From Neorhizobium lilium (GTDB lineage Bacteria; Pseudomonadota; Alphaproteobacteria; Rhizobiales; Rhizobiaceae): a stretch of DNA of 64,000 nt. Position numbers and translations under genes: made by a program. Shown here in pieces: positions 19,350 through 31,048 of this stretch (position 1 is its first letter; every line of letters starts with the position of its first letter). The notes beneath the pieces were generated by a model. That model saw only the letters and a program-made list of their open reading frames with translations. It was not told the DNA's origin and made no database searches. Location of the stretch: NCBI RefSeq assembly GCF_004053875.1, contig NZ_SBIP01000002.1, positions 992,001 through 1,056,000 of the forward strand, written 5' to 3'.

Positions 19350-20228
19350 ATGCTCTACGACCTCTCCCTGCATATGGGCTATGTCTACGACGTTCCGGCA
19401 TCCGGTGCCCGGCACGTCATTCGCGTCCTGCCGCTCTCCCTGCCGGACCGGCAGCGCCTTGTCGCCGGCTCCGTCATCGTTTCGCCCGGCGCCGACGAGC
19501 GCAGCAGCTTCATCGATTTCTTCGGCCAGCAGGCGACCGCCGTTCTCCTGCGCGCCCCGCATGAGCGGCTGGACATCCGCATGCAGGCCCGCGTCCTGGT
19601 GGAGGCGCCACCGATCACCGCCGATCTGTCGCCGGAGCTAGAAAAGCTGAAGGATGAGCTGGACGATCTCTGGTCGGTATCGCCAGAGTCGCCGCACCAC
19701 CTGACGGGACCGAGCCCGCGCCTGCCGCAGGACCCTGCGATCGCCGCCTATGCCCGCGCGCTCGTGACGCCGGGCCAGACCGTACGCGAAATGGCGGTCG
19801 CGCTGTGCAGCCGTATCCACAAGGACTTCACCTACGATGCCAAGGCGACAACGGTGGATTCCACGCCGGCCCAGGCCTTCAAGATCAAGCGCGGCGTCTG
19901 CCAGGATTTCGCCCATATCATGATCGTCGCCCTGCGCAGCCTCGGCATCCCGGCAGGCTACGTGTCCGGCTTCCTGCGCACCACGCCGCCGCCGGGCAAG
20001 GAACGCCTGGAGGGCGCCGATGCCATGCACGCCTGGGTCAGGGTCTGGTGTGGGGACGCCACCGGTTATCTCGAACTGGACCCGACAAACAATATCCAGG
20101 CGGGCAGCGACCACATCGTCGTTGCCTATGGCCGCGACTATGCGGACGTAGCACCCGTGATCGGCGTGCTGAAGGGTTATGGCAATCAAAAGATCGTCCA
20201 GGCAGTGGATGTCGTTCCCGCGAAATAG
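19350..20228 (+). CDS. Transglutaminase-like cysteine protease family protein
   Basis: This 292-residue protein has a bacterial transglutaminase N-terminal domain (1-~90) and a catalytic core with C184 (KRGVCQDFAH), H227 (DAMHAWVRVW) and D244 (LELDPTNN). The complete Cys-His-Asp triad suggests an active peptidase or transpeptidase. It is the last gene of the three-gene operon with the ATP-grasp/alpha-E fusion and the DUF2126 transglutaminase. The two transglutaminases share the fold but differ in length and lack of DUF2126, so one may process and the other transfer the product. Substrate unknown. Confidence 0.88.
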   Translation: MLYDLSLHMGYVYDVPASGARHVIRVLPLSLPDRQRLVAGSVIVSPGADERSSFIDFFGQQATAVLLRAPHERLDIRMQARVLVEAPPITADLSPELEKLKDELDDLWSVSPESPHHLTGPSPRLPQDPAIAAYARALVTPGQTVREMAVALCSRIHKDFTYDAKATTVDSTPAQAFKIKRGVCQDFAHIMIVALRSLGIPAGYVSGFLRTTPPPGKERLEGADAMHAWVRVWCGDATGYLELDPTNNIQAGSDHIVVAYGRDYADVAPVIGVLKGYGNQKIVQAVDVVPAK

Positions 20229-20361
20229 GGTCTCGCGCCGTTTTGACGCTCTTTTACCAAAGTCGTTACAATCCTAGCGATTGCCTTAGCCCTTCCTCAA
20301 CAAGCGGCGGCTAGATCGTCATCCCAGGTTCAAATGATTTGAACATTGACCGGGGACGACG

Positions 20362-21582
20362 ATGGTATTGTCACTTCTTTCGCGGATCGCCGGAGACCGA
20401 GGCGGCAATTTCGGCCTGATGACGGCGATACTTCTGCCGGTGCTCGTCGGCGCAGCGGGCGTAGCGATCGATGTTACGAATGCACTTCAGGTCAAGAACC
20501 AGTTGCAAGGCCTGGTGGACTCCACCACTCTCGCAACCGCGTCCGCCATGTCCGACAAGGACATGACTGCGGCCGAGGCGAATGCATTCGCCAAAAGCTA
20601 CTTCCTGGGCCAGGCCGAGCAAGAAACCGAAGATGGGAGTCAGTCTCCGGCGCAGAAGGCTGCGCGGCTAAAAGCCCTCAGCGATGGAAGTACAACCAAC
20701 GCCTCGGTTACCAATACGTCTGGAAACGGCAGGACCTACAATATCAGCATGACGATGAACTACGACATCGCGCTGACAGGTCTCAGCCACGTCCTCGGAC
20801 TGACCACGATGAATGTCAGCGTTTCCAGCACCAGCCAGAGCGGCCGCGAAGGCAATGCGCTTTCCATGTATCTCGCACTGGATGAGTCGGGCTCGATGGC
20901 GTGGGATACCACGACCGTCAATTCAGCCCAGAAGACCAAGCAGGAAGCATACAGCTGCGGAAACCGGAGCATCTGCTACCGGACCGTCACGAACTACATC
21001 ACCAAGATGCAGACCCTGAAGGCCGCGGCCGCGGCCATGTTCAGCGAGCTGAAGATCGCCGATCCGCAAAGTGAACTCATCCGTGTCGGCGCCGATTCCT
21101 ACGACGACCAGACCAAGGCCCAGCAGGCGATCAATTGGGGCACCACCGATGTCGCCAGATATGTCAAAAACCTGCCTGACGTTCCCGACGGTGGAACGGA
21201 CGCGACAGGTGCCATGACCAATGCGTTCAATGCGCTGAAGAAGGCCAATACCACCGAGGCCAGCGAACAGGCGAAAAAGAAGAACACCAGTTTTGAGCGC
21301 TTCATCGTCCTGATGACCGATGGCGAAATGACGGGCAACAGCGCCAACTGGAACTCGTCGCTCGACACCAAGGTTCGCGCGCTGTGCAAGCAGTCCAAGG
21401 ACGACGGCATCAAGATCTACGCGATCGCCTTCATGGCACCCGACAGGGGCAAGTCATTGCTGAGCACCTGTGCCACCAGCAGCGACTATTATTACGAGCC
21501 TGACGACATGACGGGCCTCATACAGAGCTTCGGCGAGATCGCCCGCAAGGCCGCCAAGACCGATACCCGCCTGACCAATTGA
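20362..21582 (+). CDS. TadG-like pilus-assembly protein with von Willebrand factor A domain
   Basis: This 406-residue protein begins with a basic stretch and a TadE/G-like membrane anchor (about residues 14-37, GGNFGLMTAILLPVLVGAAGVAID). The following region is exported. A vWA domain starts near residue 168 with the metal-binding motif DESGS at D174, S176 and S178, plus later MTDGEMTG. TadG-type proteins take part in Flp pilus assembly or surface adhesion. No tad/cpa genes neighbour it, so it is an isolated member and could serve another envelope role. A strong terminator follows. Low-complexity Thr/Ser-rich sequence lies at about 90-160. Confidence 0.8.
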   Translation: MVLSLLSRIAGDRGGNFGLMTAILLPVLVGAAGVAIDVTNALQVKNQLQGLVDSTTLATASAMSDKDMTAAEANAFAKSYFLGQAEQETEDGSQSPAQKAARLKALSDGSTTNASVTNTSGNGRTYNISMTMNYDIALTGLSHVLGLTTMNVSVSSTSQSGREGNALSMYLALDESGSMAWDTTTVNSAQKTKQEAYSCGNRSICYRTVTNYITKMQTLKAAAAAMFSELKIADPQSELIRVGADSYDDQTKAQQAINWGTTDVARYVKNLPDVPDGGTDATGAMTNAFNALKKANTTEASEQAKKKNTSFERFIVLMTDGEMTGNSANWNSSLDTKVRALCKQSKDDGIKIYAIAFMAPDRGKSLLSTCATSSDYYYEPDDMTGLIQSFGEIARKAAKTDTRLTN

Positions 21583-21602
21583 ACCATCCGCCTTCCTGAT
21601 CA

Positions 21603-21628
21603 GCCCCGCCCTTGCCGGCGGGGTTTTT
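21603..21628 (+). terminator. Rho-independent terminator after tadG-like gene
   Basis: GCCCCGCC and GGCGGGGT form a GC-rich stem around CTTGCC, followed by TTTTT. It separates the TadG-like gene from the glycogen cluster. Confidence 0.85.
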
Positions 21629-21780
21629 GATTCTGCGCGCTCGCCAGTTCCACTCAAGTTCCCTATCGTAAATCCGCCATTGAAAGCATGCTACAAGGGT
21701 GCATAAACTGTCAGCCTGCATCATGCCTGATGGACTGAACCGGACGCCCTTCCTCCCTGCTCCCAGAAAGTTGGCGATAT

Positions 21781-24243
21781 ATGGAAAACACCACTTCTTC
21801 CGTCGAAATCCCTCATCCGGCTCCGCGCAGTTCCCGACCGGAAATTCTGGCGGAGGAGATCATCGAACGTCTCACTTACCGCATCGGCAAGGACGCCCAG
21901 GTTGCCAAGCCGCATGACTGGCTGACGGCGACGATCCTCGTGGTGCGCGACCGGATCATCGACAGGTGGATGGAATCGACCCGCAAGGTCTACCGGACCG
22001 GCGGCAAGCGCGTGTACTACCTATCGCTCGAATTCCTGATCGGCCGGCTGATGCGCGATGCGGTCAGCAATCTCGGCCTGATGCAGGAAATCACCGACGC
22101 TCTGACCTCGCTCGGCGTCGATATCGCCGTGATCTCCGGGCTTGAGCCGGATGCGGCGCTCGGCAATGGCGGTCTCGGACGCCTCGCAGCCTGCTTCATG
22201 GAAAGCATGGCGACGGTCGATATCCCGGCCTATGGCTACGGCATCCGCTACGTGCACGGCCTCTTCCGCCAGCAGATGGCCGACGGCTGGCAGGTCGAAC
22301 TGCCGGAAACCTGGCTTGCCCACGGCAATCCGTGGGAATTCGAGCGCCGCGAAAGCTCCTACGAAATCGGCTTCGGCGGCACGGTGGAAACCGTCGGCGG
22401 CTACGAAGACCAGCCGCGCTATGTCTGGAAGCCGGCCGAGCGTGTCATCGCCATGGCCTATGATACGCCGGTCGTCGGTTGGCGTGGCAAGCGCGTCAAT
22501 ACGCTGCGCCTCTGGTCTGCCCAGCCGATCGACCCGATCCTGCTCGACGCCTTCAACGCCGGCGACCACATCGGGGCGCTGCGCGAAAGCAACAAGGCCG
22601 AATCGCTCACCCGCGTGCTGTATCCGGCCGACGCCAATCCGGCCGGCCAGGAACTGCGCCTGCGGCAGGAATTCTTCTTCTCGTCGGCCTCGCTGCAGGA
22701 CATCCTGCGCCGCCACCTCCAGCAATATCCCGACTTCACCAATCTGCATGAAAAGGTCGCGATCCAGCTCAACGATACCCATCCGGCCATCTCGATCGGC
22801 GAGCTGATCCGCCTGCTCGTCGATATCCACGGCATGGACATCGAGGAAGCCTGGAACATCACCCGCCAGACCTTCTCCTACACCAATCATACCCTGCTGC
22901 CGGAAGCGCTGGAGAGCTGGCCCGTGCCGCTGTTCGAGCGGCTCCTGCCGCGCCACATGCAGCTCGTCTATGCGATCAACACCAAGATCCTGCTCGAAGC
23001 CCGCAAGGAAAAGCGCTTCTCCGATACGCAGATCCGCTCGATCTCGCTGATCGAGGAAGCTGGTGAGCGCCGCGTGCGCATGGGCAATCTGGCCTTTGTC
23101 GGCTCGCATTCCATCAACGGCGTGTCGGCGCTCCATACGGAGCTGATGAAGGTGACGGTCTTTTCCGACCTGCACACGCTCTACCCCACCCGCATCAACA
23201 ACAAGACCAACGGCATTACCCCGCGCCGATGGCTGATGCAGTGCAATCCGGGCCTCACCAACCTGATCCGCGAAGCGATTGGCGACGAATTCCTGGACAA
23301 TACGGAAGCGCTGGCGGCACTCGATGCCTATGCCGACGAAAGCACCTTCCAGAAGAAATTCGCCGATGTGAAGCGCGCCAACAAGGTCCAGCTTGCCAAT
23401 CTGGTCAGCAGCCGCATGGGCGTGCGGCTCGATCCTTCTGCGCTCTTCGACATCCAGGTCAAGCGCATCCACGAATACAAGCGCCAGCTCCTCAACATCA
23501 TCGAGGCCGTGGCGCTCTACGACCAGATCCGGTCCCGTCCGGAACTCGACTGGGCGCCGCGCGTCAAGCTTTTTGCCGGCAAGGCGGCGCCGAGCTACCA
23601 CAATGCCAAGCTCATCATCAAGCTCGCCAATGACGTTGCCCGCGTCGTCAACAACGACCCGGCGGTCCGCGGCCTGCTGAAGGTGGTCTTCGTGCCGAAC
23701 TACAATGTCTCGCTGGCCGAGATCATCATGCCTGCCGCAGACCTGTCGGAGCAGATCTCGACTGCCGGCATGGAAGCATCCGGCACCGGCAACATGAAGT
23801 TCGGCCTCAATGGCGCACTCACCATCGGCACGCTCGACGGCGCCAATGTGGAAATGCGCGACCATGTGGGCGAAGAAAACATCGTCATCTTCGGCCTCAC
23901 CGCCGACGAAGTCGCGAAGGTCCGCCAGGGAGATTACAACCCCCGCGCAGTGATCGAGAAATCGCCGGAACTCTCCCAGGCGCTGAACGCGATCGCATCG
24001 GGCGTCTTCTCGCCGGACGACCGTTCGCGCTTCCAGGAGTTGATCGACGGTATCTACAACCACGACTGGTTCATGGTCGCCGCCGATTTCGACGCCTATG
24101 CTTCTGCGCAGCGCAGCGTTGACCAAATCTGGGCGGACCCTAAGTCCTGGTATTCGAAAACAATCCGCAACACCGCCCGGATGGGATGGTTCTCCTCTGA
24201 CAGAACCATTCGCCAGTACGCGTCGGAGATCTGGAGAGCCTAA
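21781..24243 (+). CDS. glgP: Glycogen/maltodextrin phosphorylase
   Basis: This 820-residue GT35 enzyme releases glucose 1-phosphate from alpha-1,4-glucan ends. The pyridoxal-phosphate lysine is K673 in SGTGNMKFGLNGAL, followed by the conserved TIGTLDGANVEM. Other family blocks include GNGGLGRLAACFMESMA and IQLNDTHPAISI. Full length suggests an active enzyme. It is the first gene of the cluster. Its TAA stop overlaps the glgB start by one base (TAATG), so expression is coupled to the branching enzyme. No promoter was identified in the 150 bp after the upstream terminator, and the ribosome binding site is weak. Confidence 0.97.
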   Translation: MENTTSSVEIPHPAPRSSRPEILAEEIIERLTYRIGKDAQVAKPHDWLTATILVVRDRIIDRWMESTRKVYRTGGKRVYYLSLEFLIGRLMRDAVSNLGLMQEITDALTSLGVDIAVISGLEPDAALGNGGLGRLAACFMESMATVDIPAYGYGIRYVHGLFRQQMADGWQVELPETWLAHGNPWEFERRESSYEIGFGGTVETVGGYEDQPRYVWKPAERVIAMAYDTPVVGWRGKRVNTLRLWSAQPIDPILLDAFNAGDHIGALRESNKAESLTRVLYPADANPAGQELRLRQEFFFSSASLQDILRRHLQQYPDFTNLHEKVAIQLNDTHPAISIGELIRLLVDIHGMDIEEAWNITRQTFSYTNHTLLPEALESWPVPLFERLLPRHMQLVYAINTKILLEARKEKRFSDTQIRSISLIEEAGERRVRMGNLAFVGSHSINGVSALHTELMKVTVFSDLHTLYPTRINNKTNGITPRRWLMQCNPGLTNLIREAIGDEFLDNTEALAALDAYADESTFQKKFADVKRANKVQLANLVSSRMGVRLDPSALFDIQVKRIHEYKRQLLNIIEAVALYDQIRSRPELDWAPRVKLFAGKAAPSYHNAKLIIKLANDVARVVNNDPAVRGLLKVVFVPNYNVSLAEIIMPAADLSEQISTAGMEASGTGNMKFGLNGALTIGTLDGANVEMRDHVGEENIVIFGLTADEVAKVRQGDYNPRAVIEKSPELSQALNAIASGVFSPDDRSRFQELIDGIYNHDWFMVAADFDAYASAQRSVDQIWADPKSWYSKTIRNTARMGWFSSDRTIRQYASEIWRA

Positions 24244-26456
24244 TGACAAAATCGCCGAGTGTTCTGGACGATGGAAGAGCTCCTGGAGAAATTCCGTTAT
24301 CCGAGATTGAGGCGATTCTGGAAGGCAGGCATACGAACCCCTTCGCCGTGCTGGGCATTCACAAGCTCGGCGAAGAGTTCCGCGTCCGCTGTTTCGTGCC
24401 CGGCGCGGAAGCGGTCAGCGTGCTTGGCCTCAATGGCGCGGAGCTCGGAGAACTGGCACGGCGCCATGACGATGGCTTTTTCGAAGGCCTCGTCACTGCC
24501 ACGCAGCGTCAACCCCTGCGCTACCGTGCCCGCCGCGGCGATACGGAATGGGCCGTTACCGATCCCTACAGCTTTGGCCCGGTGCTCGGTCCCATGGACG
24601 ACTACTTCGTCCGCGAAGGTTCGCATCTACGCCTGTTCGACAAGATGGGCGCTCATCCGCTGAAGCATGAGGGCGTCGAGGGCTTCCACTTCGCCGTCTG
24701 GGCGCCGAATGCTAAACGGGTCTCCGTCGTTGGCGACTTCAACAATTGGGACGGCCGGCGCCACGTCATGCGCCTGCGGATGGATACGGGGATCTGGGAG
24801 ATCTTCGCACCCGATATCCGCGCCGGCTCCGCCTACAAGTTCGAGATCGTCGGCAAGGGCGGTGAAGTGCTGCCGCTGAAGGCCGATCCCTATGCCCGCC
24901 GCGCCGAAATGCGCCCCAAGACGGCCTCCGTCACCGCACCGGAGCTGCAGCAGACCTGGGACGACGCGGCGCATCGGGAGCATTGGGAGAAATCCGACCA
25001 CCGCCGTCAGCCGATCTCCATCTACGAGGTGCATGCCGGCTCCTGGCGCAGGAAGCCCGACGGCTCCTTCCTCAGCTGGGACGAGCTCGCCTCCGAACTC
25101 ATTCCCTACTGCACCGACATGGGCTTCACCCATATCGAATTTCTGCCGATTACCGAACACCCTTATGACCCATCCTGGGGCTACCAGACGACCGGGCTTT
25201 TCGCACCGACCGCCCGCTTCGGCGAGCCGGAGGGCTTTGCGCGCTTCGTCAATGGCTGCCACAAGGTCGGCGTCGGCGTCATCCTCGACTGGGTGCCGGC
25301 CCATTTCCCGACCGACGAGCACGGCCTGCGCTTCTTCGACGGCACCGCCCTCTACGAACATGAAGATCCACGCCAGGGCTTCCACCCGGACTGGAACACG
25401 GCCATCTACAATTTCGGCCGCAGTGAGGTCCTGTCCTACCTGGTCAACAACGCTCTCTACTGGTCGGAGAAATTCCATCTCGACGGCCTGCGCGTCGATG
25501 CGGTCGCCTCCATGCTCTACCTCGACTATTCGAGGAAGGAGGGCGAATGGGTGCCGAACGAATATGGCGGCCGCGAGAACCTCGAATCCGTGCGCTTTCT
25601 GCAGAAGATGAACACGCTTTCCTACGGGGCACATCCGGGCGTCATGACCATTGCCGAGGAAAGCACCTCCTGGCCCAAGGTCTCCTATCCCGTCCATGAA
25701 GGTGGTCTCGGCTTCGGCTTCAAGTGGAACATGGGCTTCATGCACGATACGCTGAGCTACATGAAACGCGAGCCGATCTACCGCCGGCATCACCACAACG
25801 AGCTGACCTTCGGGCTGATCTACGCCTTCTCGGAAAACTTCGTGCTGCCTCTGTCCCACGACGAAGTCGTGCATGGCAAAGGATCGCTGATCGCCAAGAT
25901 GCCCGGCGACGACTGGCAGAAATTCGCCAATCTGCGCGCCTATTACGGGTATATGTGGGGCCATCCGGGCAAGAAGCTGCTGTTCATGGGCCAGGAATTC
26001 GCTCAATGGAGCGAATGGAGCGAAAATCGCTCGCTCGACTGGAATCTCCTCGCCTACCATCCGCACGAGGGCGTTCGCCGCCTGATCCGCGACCTCAACT
26101 TCTGCTATCGCTCCAAGCCCGCGCTGCATGCGCGCGACTGCGAGGGCGAAGGCTTCCAATGGCTGGTTGCCGACGACGCGGACAATTCCGTCTTTGCCTG
26201 GCTGCGCCTGGCGCCTGGGGAAAAGCCCGTCGCCGTGATCAGCAATTTCACGCCGGTCTACAGAGAAAATTACCGCCTCCCCTTGCCAAACGAGGGAAGA
26301 TGGCGGGAAATCCTCAATACCGATGCCGAAATTTACGGCGGCAGCGGCAAGGGCAACGGAGGAAGGGTGCAGGCGGTGAATGCGGGAGGAACCATATCCG
26401 CTGAAATCACATTGCCGCCGCTTGCAACCATCATGCTCGAACTGGAACAGATTTAA
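24243..26456 (+). CDS. glgB: 1,4-alpha-glucan branching enzyme
   Basis: This 737-residue GH13 enzyme introduces alpha-1,6 branches into glycogen. It has an N-terminal CBM48 region (about 120-220), a central TIM barrel, and a C-terminal beta domain. The catalytic triad is D419 (GLRVDAVASMLY), E472 (IAEESTSWP) and D540 (LSHDEVVHGKGSL). Its start overlaps the glgP stop by one base, with GGAGA upstream. Between it and glgC lie 21 bp containing a strong ribosome binding site. Confidence 0.97.
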   Translation: MTKSPSVLDDGRAPGEIPLSEIEAILEGRHTNPFAVLGIHKLGEEFRVRCFVPGAEAVSVLGLNGAELGELARRHDDGFFEGLVTATQRQPLRYRARRGDTEWAVTDPYSFGPVLGPMDDYFVREGSHLRLFDKMGAHPLKHEGVEGFHFAVWAPNAKRVSVVGDFNNWDGRRHVMRLRMDTGIWEIFAPDIRAGSAYKFEIVGKGGEVLPLKADPYARRAEMRPKTASVTAPELQQTWDDAAHREHWEKSDHRRQPISIYEVHAGSWRRKPDGSFLSWDELASELIPYCTDMGFTHIEFLPITEHPYDPSWGYQTTGLFAPTARFGEPEGFARFVNGCHKVGVGVILDWVPAHFPTDEHGLRFFDGTALYEHEDPRQGFHPDWNTAIYNFGRSEVLSYLVNNALYWSEKFHLDGLRVDAVASMLYLDYSRKEGEWVPNEYGGRENLESVRFLQKMNTLSYGAHPGVMTIAEESTSWPKVSYPVHEGGLGFGFKWNMGFMHDTLSYMKREPIYRRHHHNELTFGLIYAFSENFVLPLSHDEVVHGKGSLIAKMPGDDWQKFANLRAYYGYMWGHPGKKLLFMGQEFAQWSEWSENRSLDWNLLAYHPHEGVRRLIRDLNFCYRSKPALHARDCEGEGFQWLVADDADNSVFAWLRLAPGEKPVAVISNFTPVYRENYRLPLPNEGRWREILNTDAEIYGGSGKGNGGRVQAVNAGGTISAEITLPPLATIMLELEQI

Positions 26457-26477
26457 ACAAGCATAGGGGGAGGAACG

Positions 26478-27740
26478 ATGATCGAGAAACGCTTTCAGCC
26501 TTTGTCACGAGACGCGATGGCCTATGTCCTTGCCGGCGGGCGAGGCAGCCGCCTGAAGGAACTGACGGATCGGCGCGCCAAGCCGGCCGTCTATTTCGGC
26601 GGCAAGGCCCGCATCATCGACTTCGCGCTGTCGAATGCGCTCAATTCCGGCATTCGCCGCATCGGCGTCGCCACCCAGTACAAGGCGCATTCGCTGATCC
26701 GCCACATGCAGCGCGGCTGGAACTTCTTCCGCCCCGAACGCAATGAGAGCTTCGACATCCTGCCCGCCTCCCAGCGCGTTTCGGAAACGCAGTGGTACGA
26801 AGGCACGGCGGACGCCGTTTTCCAGAACATCGACATCATCGAGGCCTATGCGCCGGAATACATGGTGATCCTGGCCGGCGACCACGTCTACAAGATGGAC
26901 TACGAATACATGCTGCAGCAGCATGTGGACAGCGGCGCCGACGTCACTGTCGGTTGCCTGGAAGTGCCGCGCATGGAAGCGGTGGGCTTTGGCGTCATGC
27001 ACGTCAACGAGAAGGACGAGATCATCGACTTCATCGAAAAGCCTGCCGATCCGCCGGGCATTCCCGGCAATCCGGATTTCGCGCTGGCCTCGATGGGCAT
27101 CTACGTCTTCCACACCAAATTTCTGGTGGAGGCCCTGAAGCGCGACGCGGCGACCGATGGCTCCAGCCGCGACTTCGGCAAGGACATCATTCCCTATATC
27201 GTCCAGCACGGCAAAGCGGTGGCGCATCGCTTTGCCAATTCCTGCGTCCGGTCCGACTTCGAGCTGGAGCCCTACTGGCGCGATGCCGGCACGATCGACG
27301 CCTACTGGCAGGCCAATATCGACCTGACGGAGATCGTCCCCGGCCTCGACATCTACGACAAGTCCTGGCCGATCTGGACCTATGCGGAGATCACCCCGCC
27401 GGCCAAGTTCGTGCACGACGACGAAAATCGGCGGGGTTCCGCGACCTCGTCTCTCGTCTCGGGCGACTGCATCATCTCCGGTTCCAGCCTCAACCGCAGC
27501 CTGCTGTTCACAGGCGTCAGGGCCAATTCCTACTCGCGCCTCGAAGGTGCGGTGGTTCTGCCGAATGTCCGGGTCGGGCGGCGCGCGCAGCTTCGCAATG
27601 TCGTCATCGATCACGGTGTAACCATTCCCGAGGGGCTGGTGGTCGGCGAGGACCCGATAATCGACGCCAAGCGCTTCCGCCGCAGCGAGAACGGCATATG
27701 CCTGATCACGCAGACGATGATCGACAAGCTCGGCATGTGA
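26478..27740 (+). CDS. glgC: Glucose-1-phosphate adenylyltransferase (ADP-glucose pyrophosphorylase)
   Basis: This 420-residue enzyme makes ADP-glucose from ATP and glucose 1-phosphate, the committed and allosterically controlled step of glycogen synthesis. The N-terminal nucleotidyltransferase has [13 protein letters not shown] and [14 protein letters not shown]. The substrate motif FIEKP lies near 178, and a left-handed beta-helix region is at the C-terminus. Alphaproteobacterial forms are usually activated by fructose 6-phosphate or pyruvate, but this cannot be read from sequence. The start follows GGGGGAGGAACG, the best ribosome binding site of the cluster. Confidence 0.97.
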   Translation: MIEKRFQPLSRDAMAYVLAGGRGSRLKELTDRRAKPAVYFGGKARIIDFALSNALNSGIRRIGVATQYKAHSLIRHMQRGWNFFRPERNESFDILPASQRVSETQWYEGTADAVFQNIDIIEAYAPEYMVILAGDHVYKMDYEYMLQQHVDSGADVTVGCLEVPRMEAVGFGVMHVNEKDEIIDFIEKPADPPGIPGNPDFALASMGIYVFHTKFLVEALKRDAATDGSSRDFGKDIIPYIVQHGKAVAHRFANSCVRSDFELEPYWRDAGTIDAYWQANIDLTEIVPGLDIYDKSWPIWTYAEITPPAKFVHDDENRRGSATSSLVSGDCIISGSSLNRSLLFTGVRANSYSRLEGAVVLPNVRVGRRAQLRNVVIDHGVTIPEGLVVGEDPIIDAKRFRRSENGICLITQTMIDKLGM

Positions 27741-30842
<3,102 letters not shown>

Positions 30843-30871
30843 TCGCTTAGGATTGACGTTTGCCGTTTGCT

Positions 30872-31016
30872 CCCTCTTCTCCCCGGCGGGGAGAAGGTGG
30901 CCCGAAGGGCCGGATGAGGGGGACGGCTCTGCCGCAGGCGGTTTGAGTTGCGCATTTGTAGACCCCCTCATCGCCTCGCTACGCTCCGGCACTTCTCCCC
31001 GCTGGGGAGAAGAGGC
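30872..31016. repeat. Rhizobial intergenic palindromic repeat, copy A (pgm-glgX gap)
   Basis: CCTCTTCTCCCC followed by a GGCGGGGAGAAGG hairpin and CGGATGAGGGGG on the left is mirrored by CCCCCTCATCGCC...CTTCTCCCCGCTGGGGAGAAGAGG on the right. The whole is a long imperfect inverted repeat with two internal hairpins. A similar element is at 37503-37660. It sits between pgm and glgX and could form a strong RNA structure that alters mRNA decay or partial termination. Confidence 0.85.
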
Positions 31017-31048
31017 AGAATAGCAAAGCGTTGCCTCGAGGCTTGAGA

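Noticed and set aside
22021-24249. 742-codon minus-strand frame opposite glgP
   Set aside because: Antisense shadow of a clearly identified phosphorylase, with no recognisable motif.
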